A stretch of DNA of 64,000 nucleotides from Flavobacterium sp. N2820. Lineage in GTDB: Bacteria; Bacteroidota; Bacteroidia; Flavobacteriales; Flavobacteriaceae. Shown here piece after piece: positions 24,868 to 34,397 of this stretch. Both the position numbers and the translations under genes were made by a program. Under the pieces are notes generated by a model. It was not told where the DNA came from. It saw nothing but the letters and a program-made list of their open reading frames with translations, and ran no database searches. Where the stretch lies: assembly GCF_025947285.1 (NCBI RefSeq), contig NZ_CP110008.1, positions 1,565,001-1,629,000 of the forward strand, read 5' to 3'. Numbering within the stretch: position 1 is the stretch's first letter; every line of letters begins with the position of its first letter.

Positions 24868-27657
24868 TTATCCTACTAATAATTTGTGAGATGGTGCAAA
24901 CTTTGTTAAATTAATTCCTTCCACAGCTTTTTTGTATTCTTCTATTGTAGGCGTTCTTCCTAAAATAGTTGACAATACTACAACTGGTGTTGATGAAAGC
25001 AATGATTCTCCTTTTTTCTCTTCAGTATCTTCTACAACTCTTCCTTGGAATAAACGAGTTGATGTTGCCATAACCGTATCTCCTTTTGACGCTTTTTCTT
25101 GGTTACCCATACAAAGGTTACAACCAGGACGCTCTAAGTACAACATGTTTTCATATTCTGTACGCGCAGCGCCTTTTGGTGCGTTATCATCAAATTCAAA
25201 ACCTGAATATTTTTGTAAAACTTCCCAATCTCCTTCTGCTTTTAGTTCATCAACAATATTGTATGTTGGTGGTGCTACTACTAGTGGTGCATTAAATTTC
25301 ACCTCACCGTTTTGTGCTTCCACATTTTTAAGCATTTGCGCTAAGATTTTCATATCACCTTTGTGCACCATACATGAACCGATGAATCCTAAATCAACTT
25401 TTTTATCACCTCCGTAAAAAGAAAGTGGGCGAATTGTATCGTGCGTATATCTTTTTGAAACGTCTTTATTATTTACATCTGGATCGGCAATCATTGGTTC
25501 TGCGATTAAATCCAAATCTATTTCAACTTCTGCATAATATTTTGCATTTGCATCTGGTCTTAATGCTGGTTTATCACCAGATTTAATTTCAGCAATACGC
25601 TTATTTGCTTTATTAATCAACCCTTGAAGTACTTGATTGTGATTATCCATTCCTTTATCAATCATGATTTGGATTCTTCCTTTCGCAATTTCTAAAGATT
25701 CGATTAACGTTTCATCTTCAGAAATACAAATTGAAGCTTTTGCTTTCATTTCAGCTGTCCAATCTGTAAATGTAAACGCTTGATCAGCTGTAAGTGTACC
25801 TAAATGCACTTCAATAATTCTTCCCTGGAAAACGTTTTCTCCACCAAATTTATGCAACATCTGGGCTTGTGTAGCATGAACCACATCACGGAAATCCATG
25901 TAACTTGCCATTTCTCCTTTAAAAGTAACTTTTACCGATTCTGGAATTGGCATTGAAGCCTCACCTGTAGCTAAAGCAAGAGCAACCGTACCTGAATCTG
26001 CACCGAACGCAACACCTTTTGACATTCTTGTATGCGAATCTCCGCCAATAATGATAGCCCATTCATCAATTGTAATATCGTTAAGTACTTTATGAATTAC
26101 GTCAGTCATGGCATGGTAAACCCCTTTTGGGTCACGAGCTGTAATTAAACCGAAGTCGTTCATGAATTGCATCAATTTCGGAATATTAGCTTGCGCCTTT
26201 TTATCCCAAACTGAAGCCGTATGACAACCAGATTGATACGCTCCGTCAACAATAGGAGAAATCACTGTAGCTGCCATAGATTCTAACTCTTGAGCTGTCA
26301 TTAATCCAGTAGTATCCTGAGAACCAACGATATTTACTTCTACACGAACATCAGAACCAGCGTGTAATGCTTTTTTAGAAATAGTTCCTACTGCATTTCT
26401 GTTGAAGATTTTTTCAACGGCAGTTAAACCTTGCCCATCAATCGAAATTTCTTTTGAAGGTGCATAAACAAGTGGCGCTTCAATTCCAAGTGTTTTTGCA
26501 GCAAAAGTTTGGATTTTTTTACCGAAAACAATCGCATAAGATCCACCAGCTTTGATGAATTCCATTTTCTGAGGCGTGAATGCTTTAGAAATGTCAATTA
26601 ATTCTTTGTCTCCGTTATATAATTTTTTTGTTTTTGTATTGATGGTAAGAACCGTTCCAGTTGCAACAGAATATACTTCTTCTAAAACAGGATCGCCACT
26701 TTCATTACGTACAACTTCACCATTAGCATCTGTTTTTTTAACCCAGTTTTTAAGGTCTAAACCGATACCACCAGTAACATCAACTGTTGTTAGGAAAATT
26801 GGAGAAATACCGTTTGTTCCTGCAACAATAGGCGCAAAATTCACGAAAGGTACATATGGGCTTGCTTGTTTACCTGTCCAAAGTGCTACGTTATTCACAC
26901 CCGACATACGAGAAGAACCTACACCCATTGTTCCTTTTTCAGCAATTAACATTACCGACTTATCTGGATGTTGCGCTTGCAAGGCTTTAATTTCTTCTTG
27001 TGCTTGAGGCGTAATCATACATTTTCCGTGTAATTCACGGTCAGAGCGTGAATGCGCTTGATTACCTGGAGATAATAAATCAGTTGAAATATCGCCTTCT
27101 CCAGCAATGAATGTTACTACTTTAATTTCTTCAGCAATTTCTGGAAGTTTTGTAAAAAATTCTGCTTTTGCATAGCTTTCTAAAATGTCTTTTGCAACTA
27201 CATTTCCATTTTCAAAAGCTTCTTTAATACGAGCCATATCAGCATCGTAAAGATATACTTGAGTTTTTAAAACATCTGCTGCTTGCTTTGCAATTGCTGC
27301 ATCATTTCCCAAAGCTAAATCCAATAGAACCTCAATTGAAGGTCCACCTTTCATGTGCGATAATAATTCAAAAGCAAAAGTTGGTGTAATTTCTGCTACT
27401 AATTCTTGACCAAGAATAATCTCTTTTAAGAATTTAGCTTTTGCACCAGCTGCAGGAGTGGTTCCTGGCAAAGTGTTATAGATAAAAAACGTAAGACATT
27501 CTTCTCTATTTGGATTGTTAGAATCTTTGATTTGAGCAATAATTTCGCTTAACAAATCAGCACTATCAATTGGTTTTGGGTGTAATCCTTGACCTTTTCT
27601 CTCTTCAATTTCTTTAATATACTCTTTATAAAGATTCATTTCAGTAGCTAATGCCAT
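24868..27657 (-). CDS. acnB: Bifunctional aconitate hydratase 2 / 2-methylisocitrate dehydratase AcnB
   Basis: A 929-residue [4Fe-4S] hydratase of the AcnB class, with an N-terminal HEAT-like domain (1-160) followed by the swivel domain (VMLIAEKGTMGVGSSRMSG near 235-255). It then has the catalytic domains with IIGGDSHTRMSKGVAFG and cluster Cys in LGFIGSCMVHKGDM and LERPGCNLCMGNQEKA. It acts in the TCA cycle and can also serve the methylcitrate cycle. AcnB proteins double as iron-responsive RNA-binding proteins in some bacteria, but nothing here shows that. Confidence 0.96.
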   Translation of the reverse strand: MALATEMNLYKEYIKEIEERKGQGLHPKPIDSADLLSEIIAQIKDSNNPNREECLTFFIYNTLPGTTPAAGAKAKFLKEIILGQELVAEITPTFAFELLSHMKGGPSIEVLLDLALGNDAAIAKQAADVLKTQVYLYDADMARIKEAFENGNVVAKDILESYAKAEFFTKLPEIAEEIKVVTFIAGEGDISTDLLSPGNQAHSRSDRELHGKCMITPQAQEEIKALQAQHPDKSVMLIAEKGTMGVGSSRMSGVNNVALWTGKQASPYVPFVNFAPIVAGTNGISPIFLTTVDVTGGIGLDLKNWVKKTDANGEVVRNESGDPVLEEVYSVATGTVLTINTKTKKLYNGDKELIDISKAFTPQKMEFIKAGGSYAIVFGKKIQTFAAKTLGIEAPLVYAPSKEISIDGQGLTAVEKIFNRNAVGTISKKALHAGSDVRVEVNIVGSQDTTGLMTAQELESMAATVISPIVDGAYQSGCHTASVWDKKAQANIPKLMQFMNDFGLITARDPKGVYHAMTDVIHKVLNDITIDEWAIIIGGDSHTRMSKGVAFGADSGTVALALATGEASMPIPESVKVTFKGEMASYMDFRDVVHATQAQMLHKFGGENVFQGRIIEVHLGTLTADQAFTFTDWTAEMKAKASICISEDETLIESLEIAKGRIQIMIDKGMDNHNQVLQGLINKANKRIAEIKSGDKPALRPDANAKYYAEVEIDLDLIAEPMIADPDVNNKDVSKRYTHDTIRPLSFYGGDKKVDLGFIGSCMVHKGDMKILAQMLKNVEAQNGEVKFNAPLVVAPPTYNIVDELKAEGDWEVLQKYSGFEFDDNAPKGAARTEYENMLYLERPGCNLCMGNQEKASKGDTVMATSTRLFQGRVVEDTEEKKGESLLSSTPVVVLSTILGRTPTIEEYKKAVEGINLTKFAPSHKLLVG

Positions 27658-27703
27658 ACTATAAATAAGTTAATTAGTGTTTGTTGTATTTTTTTTGGTG
27701 GCA

Positions 27704-27711
27704 CAAATTTA
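27704..27711 (-). promoter_or_regulatory. acnB -7 promoter box
   Basis: On the minus strand TAAATTTG matches TAnnTTTG, 47 nt before the acnB ATG. The rest of 27658-27920 is AT-rich, with no gene or repeat that I can support. Confidence 0.55.
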
Positions 27712-27920
27712 ATAAATCTTAATCAGATTTAAAAATTTTTAATAAAAAGCCTAAATAGAAGAATTATTATTTATAAAGATTCTATTTTACTATTAATATT
27801 TCAATAAAAAACACCAAAATGAAAATTAATTGAATTATTCGTAATTTAAAAACAAACTATTGCTAAATTAACAAAAAAGCTAGTTAAGTTTTAATAGAGT
27901 GATAATTAAAGAACTAAAAC

Positions 27921-29030
27921 TTAATTTTTATCTCTTAAATTCATCATTGGTTTTTCGTAAAAATGAAATAAAATGGAAGAGAATAAAAATGTAATTAAGA
28001 GGTAACATAATGTAAAATAGTGTCTTTCTAAAGATGATAAAACAGTCGTATCAACAAAATACTTCATCAATTGTAAGATGACACTATAATGAAGTAAGTA
28101 GATGGAATACGAAATTTTACTGGTAAATTCTACAGGGAATTTTAACCAAGAAGTTGATATTTTCCATTCCGTGAAAATTGGAAAAAAGAAAGCAAATCCA
28201 AATGAAGTTAGTGGCAAATAAACCACATTCCAAAAAAATGAACTTTGTTCGATTCTTAAATTTGAAGAGGTAATTCCGAAAAGCAAAAAGAAAAACACAC
28301 CTATTCCTAAAAAAGCAAAATGCACTTTATATTTTTTCCAAAAAACTTCAAAATTAAAACGAATCCAAGCGATTAAAACACCCACTAAAATTGCATCAAT
28401 TCTATAAATTACAACTGATTTTAAATTTGAATTCCATTCGGTTAAATTTGAAACCATTTGTGTCTCATTAAAAACAACCTTCGTAGAAACGAAAATAATA
28501 AACAACGAAAAAACTATAATTAGAAATCGTTTTGATTTGTTTTTTACGACACTAAAAGTTCCCATAAATAAAGCAAAAGGCAATAACAAATAAGCAAATT
28601 CTTCTACCGACAAACTCCAAGATTCTGGAAAAAAGGCAGGTGCTTTACCTAAAAAGTTCTGCAAGAAAACAAAATACAGCCCAACATTTTCGACCTGATA
28701 ACCAATAAAAAAAGCAATGCCAATATTCAGAATTAAAACGAGATAATAGTTTGGCAATGTTCGAAACCATCTACGTTTTAAAAAACGAAAAACAGATTGT
28801 ATTGTAAATGAATTAGAAACATATGATTGATACAAAATGGAACCGATGAGAAAACCACTTAAAACAAAGAAAAGTTCCACACCCCAAAAGCCAAATAATT
28901 CTAAAAGTGTTGGAATTAAAGCATTACTTTTTGGATAAATCCAAAGCACATGCGAACTTACAACCATTAAAATAGCAGCAGCTCTTAGCACATCTAAACC
29001 AAAGATTCTATTTTGTGAATTTACTGTCAA
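27921..29030 (-). CDS. Acyltransferase 3 family membrane protein
   Basis: A 369-residue protein with about ten membrane helices. It shows the family N-terminus GLDVLRAAAILMVVSSHVLW with the key His, GVELFFVLSGFLIG, and the FPESWSLSVEEFAYLLLP segment. Such enzymes O-acylate (usually O-acetylate) LPS, exopolysaccharide or peptidoglycan at the inner membrane. No sugar-biosynthesis genes are next to it, so the target is unknown. It lies just downstream of moxR, after a terminator. Confidence 0.9.
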   Translation of the reverse strand: MTVNSQNRIFGLDVLRAAAILMVVSSHVLWIYPKSNALIPTLLELFGFWGVELFFVLSGFLIGSILYQSYVSNSFTIQSVFRFLKRRWFRTLPNYYLVLILNIGIAFFIGYQVENVGLYFVFLQNFLGKAPAFFPESWSLSVEEFAYLLLPFALFMGTFSVVKNKSKRFLIIVFSLFIIFVSTKVVFNETQMVSNLTEWNSNLKSVVIYRIDAILVGVLIAWIRFNFEVFWKKYKVHFAFLGIGVFFFLLFGITSSNLRIEQSSFFWNVVYLPLTSFGFAFFFPIFTEWKISTSWLKFPVEFTSKISYSIYLLHYSVILQLMKYFVDTTVLSSLERHYFTLCYLLITFLFSSILFHFYEKPMMNLRDKN

Positions 29031-29060
29031 AAAGTTTGAATTGATTTATAAAAATAACAA

Positions 29061-29085
29061 AAAAAGCTGTTTAAAACAGCTTTTT
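29061..29085. terminator. Terminator overlapping the moxR stop codon
   Basis: AAAAAGCTGTTT and its near complement form a hairpin with T runs in both directions. On the minus strand the stem contains the last three moxR sense codons and the TAA. Confidence 0.8.
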
Positions 29086-30024
29086 GATAATATCTTCTTC
29101 CGAAATTCCTTCGGCGTCGGCTTTATAGTTTTTTACAATTCTGTGACGAAGAATTCCGGTTGCAACCGCTTGAACATCTTCGATATCTGGAGAGAATTTC
29201 CCATTAAAAGCGGCATTGGTTTTCGCAGCTAAAATTAAATTTTGAGATGCACGTGGACCAGCACCCCAATCGATATATGTTTTTACAAATTCATTTGACA
29301 ATGGATTATCAGGACGTGTTTTACTTACTAAGGAAACCGCATATTCAATTACGTTATCAGCCACAGGAATTTTTCGGATTACGTTTTGAAAATCGATAAT
29401 TTCTTGTGCAGAAAACAATGGATTTACCACTGGTTTTAAATCTGATGTTGTTGCTTTTACCACATCAACTTCTTCTTGAAAACTTGGATAATCTAATTTA
29501 ATAGCAAACATAAAACGGTCTAATTGTGCTTCAGGTAACGGATAAGTTCCTTCTTGTTCAATTGGATTTTGAGTCGCCAAAACAAAATAAGGCAAACTCA
29601 ATTTATAATGATGACCCGCAACAGTAACAGCTCTTTCTTGCATTGCTTCTAACAAAGCTGCCTGAGTTTTTGGTGGTGTTCTATTAATTTCATCGGCTAA
29701 GATGATATTTGAAAAAATCGGTCCTTTTATAAATTTAAATTGACGGTTTTCATCTAAAATCTCACTTCCTAAAATATCCGAAGGCATTAAATCTGGTGTA
29801 AACTGAATGCGTTTAAAATCTAAGCCCAAAGCTTGCGAAATAGTATTTACCATTAACGTTTTTGCTAATCCAGGAACACCTACCAATAAAGCATGTCCTC
29901 CTGAAAAAATGCTCAAAATAATTTGATGTACAACTTCATCTTGCCCAACGATTACTTTAGCAATTTCATTTTTTAACGCCTTTTGTCTTTGAACTAATTC
30001 TTGAATGGCTGCTACTTCTGACAT
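29071..30024 (-). CDS. MoxR-family AAA+ ATPase
   Basis: A 317-residue MoxR-type chaperone ATPase. Walker A is GVPGLAKTLM near 38-47, Walker B is NIILADEINRTPPKTQAALL near 106-125, and the sensor region is ATQNPIEQEGTYPLPEAQLD. Such ATPases usually act with a DUF58 and vWA-domain partner to insert metals or assemble complexes. Here neither is adjacent, so partners must be elsewhere. It may be transcribed with, or independently of, the parvulin genes upstream, from which a weak terminator separates it. Confidence 0.93.
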   Translation of the reverse strand: MSEVAAIQELVQRQKALKNEIAKVIVGQDEVVHQIILSIFSGGHALLVGVPGLAKTLMVNTISQALGLDFKRIQFTPDLMPSDILGSEILDENRQFKFIKGPIFSNIILADEINRTPPKTQAALLEAMQERAVTVAGHHYKLSLPYFVLATQNPIEQEGTYPLPEAQLDRFMFAIKLDYPSFQEEVDVVKATTSDLKPVVNPLFSAQEIIDFQNVIRKIPVADNVIEYAVSLVSKTRPDNPLSNEFVKTYIDWGAGPRASQNLILAAKTNAAFNGKFSPDIEDVQAVATGILRHRIVKNYKADAEGISEEDIIKKLF

Positions 30025-30025
30025 A

Positions 30026-30067
30026 TTGAATTTGAAATTTGAATTGAATTATTAATTGACTAAAATA
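30026..30067. repeat. Heptad array upstream of moxR
   Basis: Six degenerate 7-nt units of TTGAATT/TGAAATT type begin 2 nt upstream of the moxR ATG and fill its leader. Confidence 0.55.
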
Positions 30068-30081
30068 AGAAAAAAACTTAT

Positions 30082-30107
30082 AAAAAACCCTCTGAAAATT
30101 CAAAGGG
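30082..30107 (-). terminator. Terminator after the parvulin operon
   Basis: On the minus strand CCCTTTGA and TCAGAGGG pair with one mismatch around a 4-nt loop and are followed by six T. It is 9 nt past the stop of the SurA-like gene. Confidence 0.75.
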
Positions 30108-30116
30108 CAATTTAAT

Positions 30117-31469
30117 TTATTTTTTTAACCAGTTATTTGTGAATTCACAATCTTTATAATCGTCATTAATTTTGATATATGTTTCTTTAATTTTTTCTTC
30201 GGTCCATTTTGCAATTTGTTTGATTTGCTTGTCGCGAAGTGCCAATTCTTTGATTTTTAAATAATCTTTAGAAAAATCGGCTTGATGTTCTTCAGTTCTA
30301 TTATTAACAGTGATTATTTTATAGAATTTCCCTCCACCACGTTCTTCATCTAAAATTGGCATTGAAACCTGTCCATCTTTTAATTCAGAAACTTGTGCAT
30401 ACAAAGCTGGATCCATTTTTGTCAATTCAAATCTTGGCTCCATTGTTCTTGGATTTAACAAAACACCACCATTATTTCTTGTTTCTTTTTCGTCTGAAGA
30501 TGATTTAGCTGCATCTGCAAAAGTAATTTCTTTGTTTTCAATTTTTGCTCTAATGATATCGATTTTCTCTTTCGCATCTTTGATTGCTTGTGAAGAAACC
30601 TTTGGCGAAATCAGTATATGACGTAATTCAACTTCTTGTCCTTTGATTTTTTCAACCATAATAATATGGTAACCAAATTCTGTTTCAAAAGGTTCAGAAA
30701 TTTCACCTTCACCTAAACTAAATGCAACGTCTTTAAATTCTTTTACGAAAGCAGTTTTTCTATTCATTTTATAAAAACCTCCGTTTGAACTTGAACCTGG
30801 ATCTTCTGAAAATAAAACTGCTTTACTAAAGAAGCTTGAACCCGCCAAAACTTCTTGACGAATTTCGTTTAACTTTTCTACAACCCTTTTCTTTTCGTCT
30901 TCTGTGATTATAGGTTTAACAACAATTTGAGCTACTTCCATTTCGGCGCCAAATGTTGGGATTTCATCAGCAGGAATTCCTTTAAAGAAATTTCTAACTT
31001 CTTCTGGTGTAATTGAAACTTCGTCAATAATTTTCTTTTGCATTTGAGAAGTTAACTTATTCATTTTGATGATATCATAGAAATAACTTCTAAACTCTTC
31101 TTCGTTTTTCTTTCTGTAAAACGTTAGCACTTTATCCATTCCACCAACTTGTTCTACCATGGCGTCGATTTGCTCATTCATATAACTATTCACTTCGGCA
31201 TCTGTAACTACAATACTATCTTGAATGGCTTGGTGAGCATATAACTTATCCTCCAATTGTTTTCCAAATAATTCGCAACGCGTGATATTTTTTGTATCAA
31301 TTCCTTGCGCTCTTAACTGAATGAATTCTTGATCAATATCAGAATCCAACACTATATAATCGCCCACAACGGCAATTACTCCATCAACTTTTTCTTTCTT
31401 TTGCGAAAAAGCGATAGAAGTTGTTAGTATTAAAAATGGTAAAATGAACTGCTTATTTATAAATTTCAT
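30117..31469 (-). CDS. SurA-like periplasmic peptidyl-prolyl isomerase
   Basis: About 450 residues with a signal peptide (residues 1-22 from the Met at 31469, ending AFSQ). An N-terminal SurA chaperone domain (VDGVIAVVGDYIVLDSDI) is followed by two parvulin domains, recognised by GSSSNGGFYKMNR with FETEFGYHIIMVEK and by ELRHILISP. It should carry unfolded outer-membrane proteins through the periplasm. I chose the internal Met, because the eight residues before it are not part of the signal peptide. It overlaps the upstream gene by 17 nt. Confidence 0.9.
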   Translation of the reverse strand: MKFINKQFILPFLILTTSIAFSQKKEKVDGVIAVVGDYIVLDSDIDQEFIQLRAQGIDTKNITRCELFGKQLEDKLYAHQAIQDSIVVTDAEVNSYMNEQIDAMVEQVGGMDKVLTFYRKKNEEEFRSYFYDIIKMNKLTSQMQKKIIDEVSITPEEVRNFFKGIPADEIPTFGAEMEVAQIVVKPIITEDEKKRVVEKLNEIRQEVLAGSSFFSKAVLFSEDPGSSSNGGFYKMNRKTAFVKEFKDVAFSLGEGEISEPFETEFGYHIIMVEKIKGQEVELRHILISPKVSSQAIKDAKEKIDIIRAKIENKEITFADAAKSSSDEKETRNNGGVLLNPRTMEPRFELTKMDPALYAQVSELKDGQVSMPILDEERGGGKFYKIITVNNRTEEHQADFSKDYLKIKELALRDKQIKQIAKWTEEKIKETYIKINDDYKDCEFTNNWLKK

Positions 31470-32304
31470 ATTTATTGTCATTGATTGCATCATTGGTAAT
31501 CTCTTTTTCTAATGTGTTTATTAATTCTAATTTTCTATTATTTATGATAATCTGTTTTATTGTTGGTCTTAAAAATTCTAACGGTGTAGGGCTATCTTTA
31601 GGCAATACTTTATTAACCTTTACTAACCATACAGTTGTTGAATCAGGATAATCAAAATTTATTCCACTTGAAATATATTTATTTTTATTTTCAATATTTA
31701 CAAACGGCAATTTTTCATACACTTGGTTGATATCTACCCAAATGGAGTCATTAAAAGCATAACTTTTGAACTTAACAGCCTGTTGCTCTAACTCCTTGAT
31801 ATCTTTTTTGGTAAAGGAACTAAACTTTGCTTTAATATTCGCAAATTTTGGATTTTCTTTAACTAAATTGATATAACGCATCTTTACCAACTCCGAAGAA
31901 TTTTTAAAAAATTGCTTATTTGCATTGTAATAACTTTCAATTTGTGCTTCAGTAACAACGGTATCAATTTGCCTAATTACTAAATCTTCTAAATAGGCTT
32001 TGGTATACAAATCTACTTTATATTGATCAATTAGTGCATTGAATTCTGCAACTTTTGCCTTGCTAATATTTCGCTCAGAAGCTTCAAATAATAATTTTTG
32101 AGTTGCCCATCTATCTATGAATGATTTTACAATTGCAATACTGTCTTTTTTGGAAGTTCCGCTTGGAACTAAATTAGCAATATCGTCTAAATACAAATAA
32201 CTTTTTCCAACACGCGCAATGGCTTTTGGTTCTTTTGCTGCTTTAAAATAGTCGCAAGAAGTAACCAATAATGAAAGTAAAACTATTTGAATCCAAATCT
32301 TCAT
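31453..32304 (-). CDS. SurA-N-domain-like lipoprotein
   Basis: A 283-residue lipoprotein with the lipobox LVTSC at residues 13-17. The following part (IARVGKSYLYLDDIANLVP) resembles the N-terminal chaperone region of SurA/PpiD proteins, but I see no parvulin active-site segment, so it is probably a chaperone without isomerase activity. It is the middle gene of a three-gene set, with 0-nt and overlapping junctions to its neighbours, which argues that the three products work together in outer-membrane protein biogenesis. Confidence 0.75.
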   Translation of the reverse strand: MKIWIQIVLLSLLVTSCDYFKAAKEPKAIARVGKSYLYLDDIANLVPSGTSKKDSIAIVKSFIDRWATQKLLFEASERNISKAKVAEFNALIDQYKVDLYTKAYLEDLVIRQIDTVVTEAQIESYYNANKQFFKNSSELVKMRYINLVKENPKFANIKAKFSSFTKKDIKELEQQAVKFKSYAFNDSIWVDINQVYEKLPFVNIENKNKYISSGINFDYPDSTTVWLVKVNKVLPKDSPTPLEFLRPTIKQIIINNRKLELINTLEKEITNDAINDNKYEIYK

Positions 32305-34281
32305 TTATTTTTGCAATTGTTTTTTTACAGCATCAAAAGTGTTTGAATTGATTTTAACATCAAACTCTTTTTTCAATTCATTCACCCAGTTATTTTCTAA
32401 ATATTGTTGGTAATCATTTACTACTTTTCCTTTGCATTCTGAGAGCACTTTATTTTCAACATCTTTTACTTCTAAAACGTCCACTACAAAATGATATTGA
32501 TCTTTTGAAACCCTATCTGAAACTCCTTTTGATAAATTAGAATACTGAGGCAAAATATCATAATCTTCTTCAAAAAGACCCGATTTTACCATGATATTAA
32601 TTTTACCGTCACTATTAAGTTTTTCCTTAATATAATCTATAGATTTTCCTTTTTCCAAAAACTTCTTTGCTTTTTCAATAGCTTCCTTATCTGTTGAGGA
32701 AAAGATATTTACATTATATCGTTTTTTCCACTGATAATTTTTACTGTTTTGATTGAAGTAATTTGACAGACCTAATGAATCTGTTTTAGCTTTTGTCCAA
32801 ATTTCTTTTTCCATTAAATCAAACAACAATAAACCATCTCTATACTCATCCATAACATATTTAAATTCTGGAAATTCATTTTCTAAATTGTCATTGTAAT
32901 ATGCTGTTACTTGATCGTCGATAAATTTTTCAAATAATTCATCAACTAATTTTGAAACGGGTTTAGTCTTAAGCTTAGATTTTTGTTGTACTTGAATAAA
33001 GTTTAAAAATTCATTTGCCGAAATTTGTTTTGATTTATTAATAGTCAAAAGAGTTGCTTCGAAGTCTTTTAAATTGGTTGGCAATTCCCAAGTTTGTGCA
33101 TAAAAATCTTCTGTAACTGCTTTTTTTACGGAAGCCAACACTTTTTTATCTTTAGTTTGTGTGTATTTTGCTCTTAACTTTTTAGCTAACGAATTAGTAA
33201 TCAACATCGAACGCTCATCTTTTCGAACCTTATCTTCCAATTCATTTTTCAATTCCTCAAATGATTGAACGGGATGTTTATCAATTAACTTAATAATATG
33301 CCATCCAAATTGCGATTGAAATGGTTTAGAAATATCATTTTTATTTTGAAGCGAAAATGCAACATTTTCAAATTCTTCCGAACTTAATTGTCCCGCACCA
33401 AATCGTTGTAAAACACCGCCTTTAGAAGCTGAAGATTTATCCTCAGAAAATTGAGACGCTAAACTTTCAAAACCTTCACCTTGTTGAATTTTTTGATAAA
33501 TTTCTTCAATAGTTTGTTTTGCTTTGGCTTCTAATGGAGCATCTGCTGTAGTAGGTTTTACAATCATAATGTGAGCAACTGTAACTTCACCTCTATTTTC
33601 TCGCTTGTCTACAACTTTTACTAAATGATATCCAAAACGTGTTCTAAAAGGTTTAGAAACTTCACCTGCATTGGTATTAAAAGCCGCATTTTCAAACGGA
33701 TAAACCATTCTAAAAGCAGTAAAATAACCTAAATCGCCATTATTTTCTTTCACTGATGGATCTTCAGAAAATTGTTGGGCAACTTTTACAAAATCTTCTC
33801 CTGCATTTAATCTATTCTTAATATCCTTGATTTTATTGAAGGCTTTTAAAGTATCCTCTGGCGATGCACCTTCATCAACTAACACCAAAATATGCGAAGC
33901 ACGAATCTCTTTAGTCATACGATTATAGGCTTCGTTCACTAATTCATTGGTTACTTTCGAATCGTTTATGTAATTTTTTGAAAGCTGATTTCTATAGGAT
34001 TTTAATTCATTTTGATAAGATGATGAATTTTGTAATCCAATTTTATTAGCCTTTTCAACTTTGAGCTTATAACCTAAAAATAACTCTAAATATTTATCTA
34101 AATCTTTTTGCGAATCATCCTTTACTAAATCTAAATTTTTATTATAAACCCTTACAAACTCATCTGTATAATACGGATGATTATCAATTGTAAACAAAAT
34201 TTCTTTATTTTGAGCAGAAAGAAATGTTTGTGTCAGTAAAAAAACAAAAATAAGCAGACGACTAATTTTCATATAATTCAT
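32305..34281 (-). CDS. Peptidyl-prolyl isomerase with two parvulin domains
   Basis: A 658-residue exported protein with a signal peptide ending near SAQN. Two parvulin domains are seen: the first with EIRASHILVLV, NGDLGYFTA and FRTRFGYHLVKVVDK (about 120-235), the second with VTVAHIMIV and FQSQFGWHIIKLIDKH (about 235-345). The C-terminal 300 residues are helical and unassigned. Starts at residue 1 or 4 are both possible. It is the first gene of the three-gene set and has a clear promoter. Confidence 0.9.
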   Translation of the reverse strand: MNYMKISRLLIFVFLLTQTFLSAQNKEILFTIDNHPYYTDEFVRVYNKNLDLVKDDSQKDLDKYLELFLGYKLKVEKANKIGLQNSSSYQNELKSYRNQLSKNYINDSKVTNELVNEAYNRMTKEIRASHILVLVDEGASPEDTLKAFNKIKDIKNRLNAGEDFVKVAQQFSEDPSVKENNGDLGYFTAFRMVYPFENAAFNTNAGEVSKPFRTRFGYHLVKVVDKRENRGEVTVAHIMIVKPTTADAPLEAKAKQTIEEIYQKIQQGEGFESLASQFSEDKSSASKGGVLQRFGAGQLSSEEFENVAFSLQNKNDISKPFQSQFGWHIIKLIDKHPVQSFEELKNELEDKVRKDERSMLITNSLAKKLRAKYTQTKDKKVLASVKKAVTEDFYAQTWELPTNLKDFEATLLTINKSKQISANEFLNFIQVQQKSKLKTKPVSKLVDELFEKFIDDQVTAYYNDNLENEFPEFKYVMDEYRDGLLLFDLMEKEIWTKAKTDSLGLSNYFNQNSKNYQWKKRYNVNIFSSTDKEAIEKAKKFLEKGKSIDYIKEKLNSDGKINIMVKSGLFEEDYDILPQYSNLSKGVSDRVSKDQYHFVVDVLEVKDVENKVLSECKGKVVNDYQQYLENNWVNELKKEFDVKINSNTFDAVKKQLQK

Positions 34282-34301
34282 ACATTTTAAGTTGTAATCG
34301 A

Positions 34302-34309
34302 CAAAAATA
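34302..34309 (-). promoter_or_regulatory. Parvulin operon -7 promoter box
   Basis: On the minus strand TATTTTTG, an exact TAnnTTTG match, about 20-30 nt before the possible starts of the first parvulin gene. Confidence 0.55.
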
Positions 34310-34373
34310 ACAATTCAAGACTATTCCACAACATTTATCAACGAGTATTAACAGAAAATTCTGCAAAAAAAGT

Positions 34374-34381
34374 TATTTTTG
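34374..34381 (+). promoter_or_regulatory. prfC -7 promoter box
   Basis: TATTTTTG, an exact TAnnTTTG match, 16 nt before the prfC ATG. Confidence 0.6.
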
Positions 34382-34397
34382 CACAAAATTATAACAC

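Noticed and set aside
27712..27920. Small RNA or tRNA in the gap upstream of acnB.
   Set aside because: No cloverleaf, no terminator and no conserved element could be recognised. The stretch is simply AT-rich.
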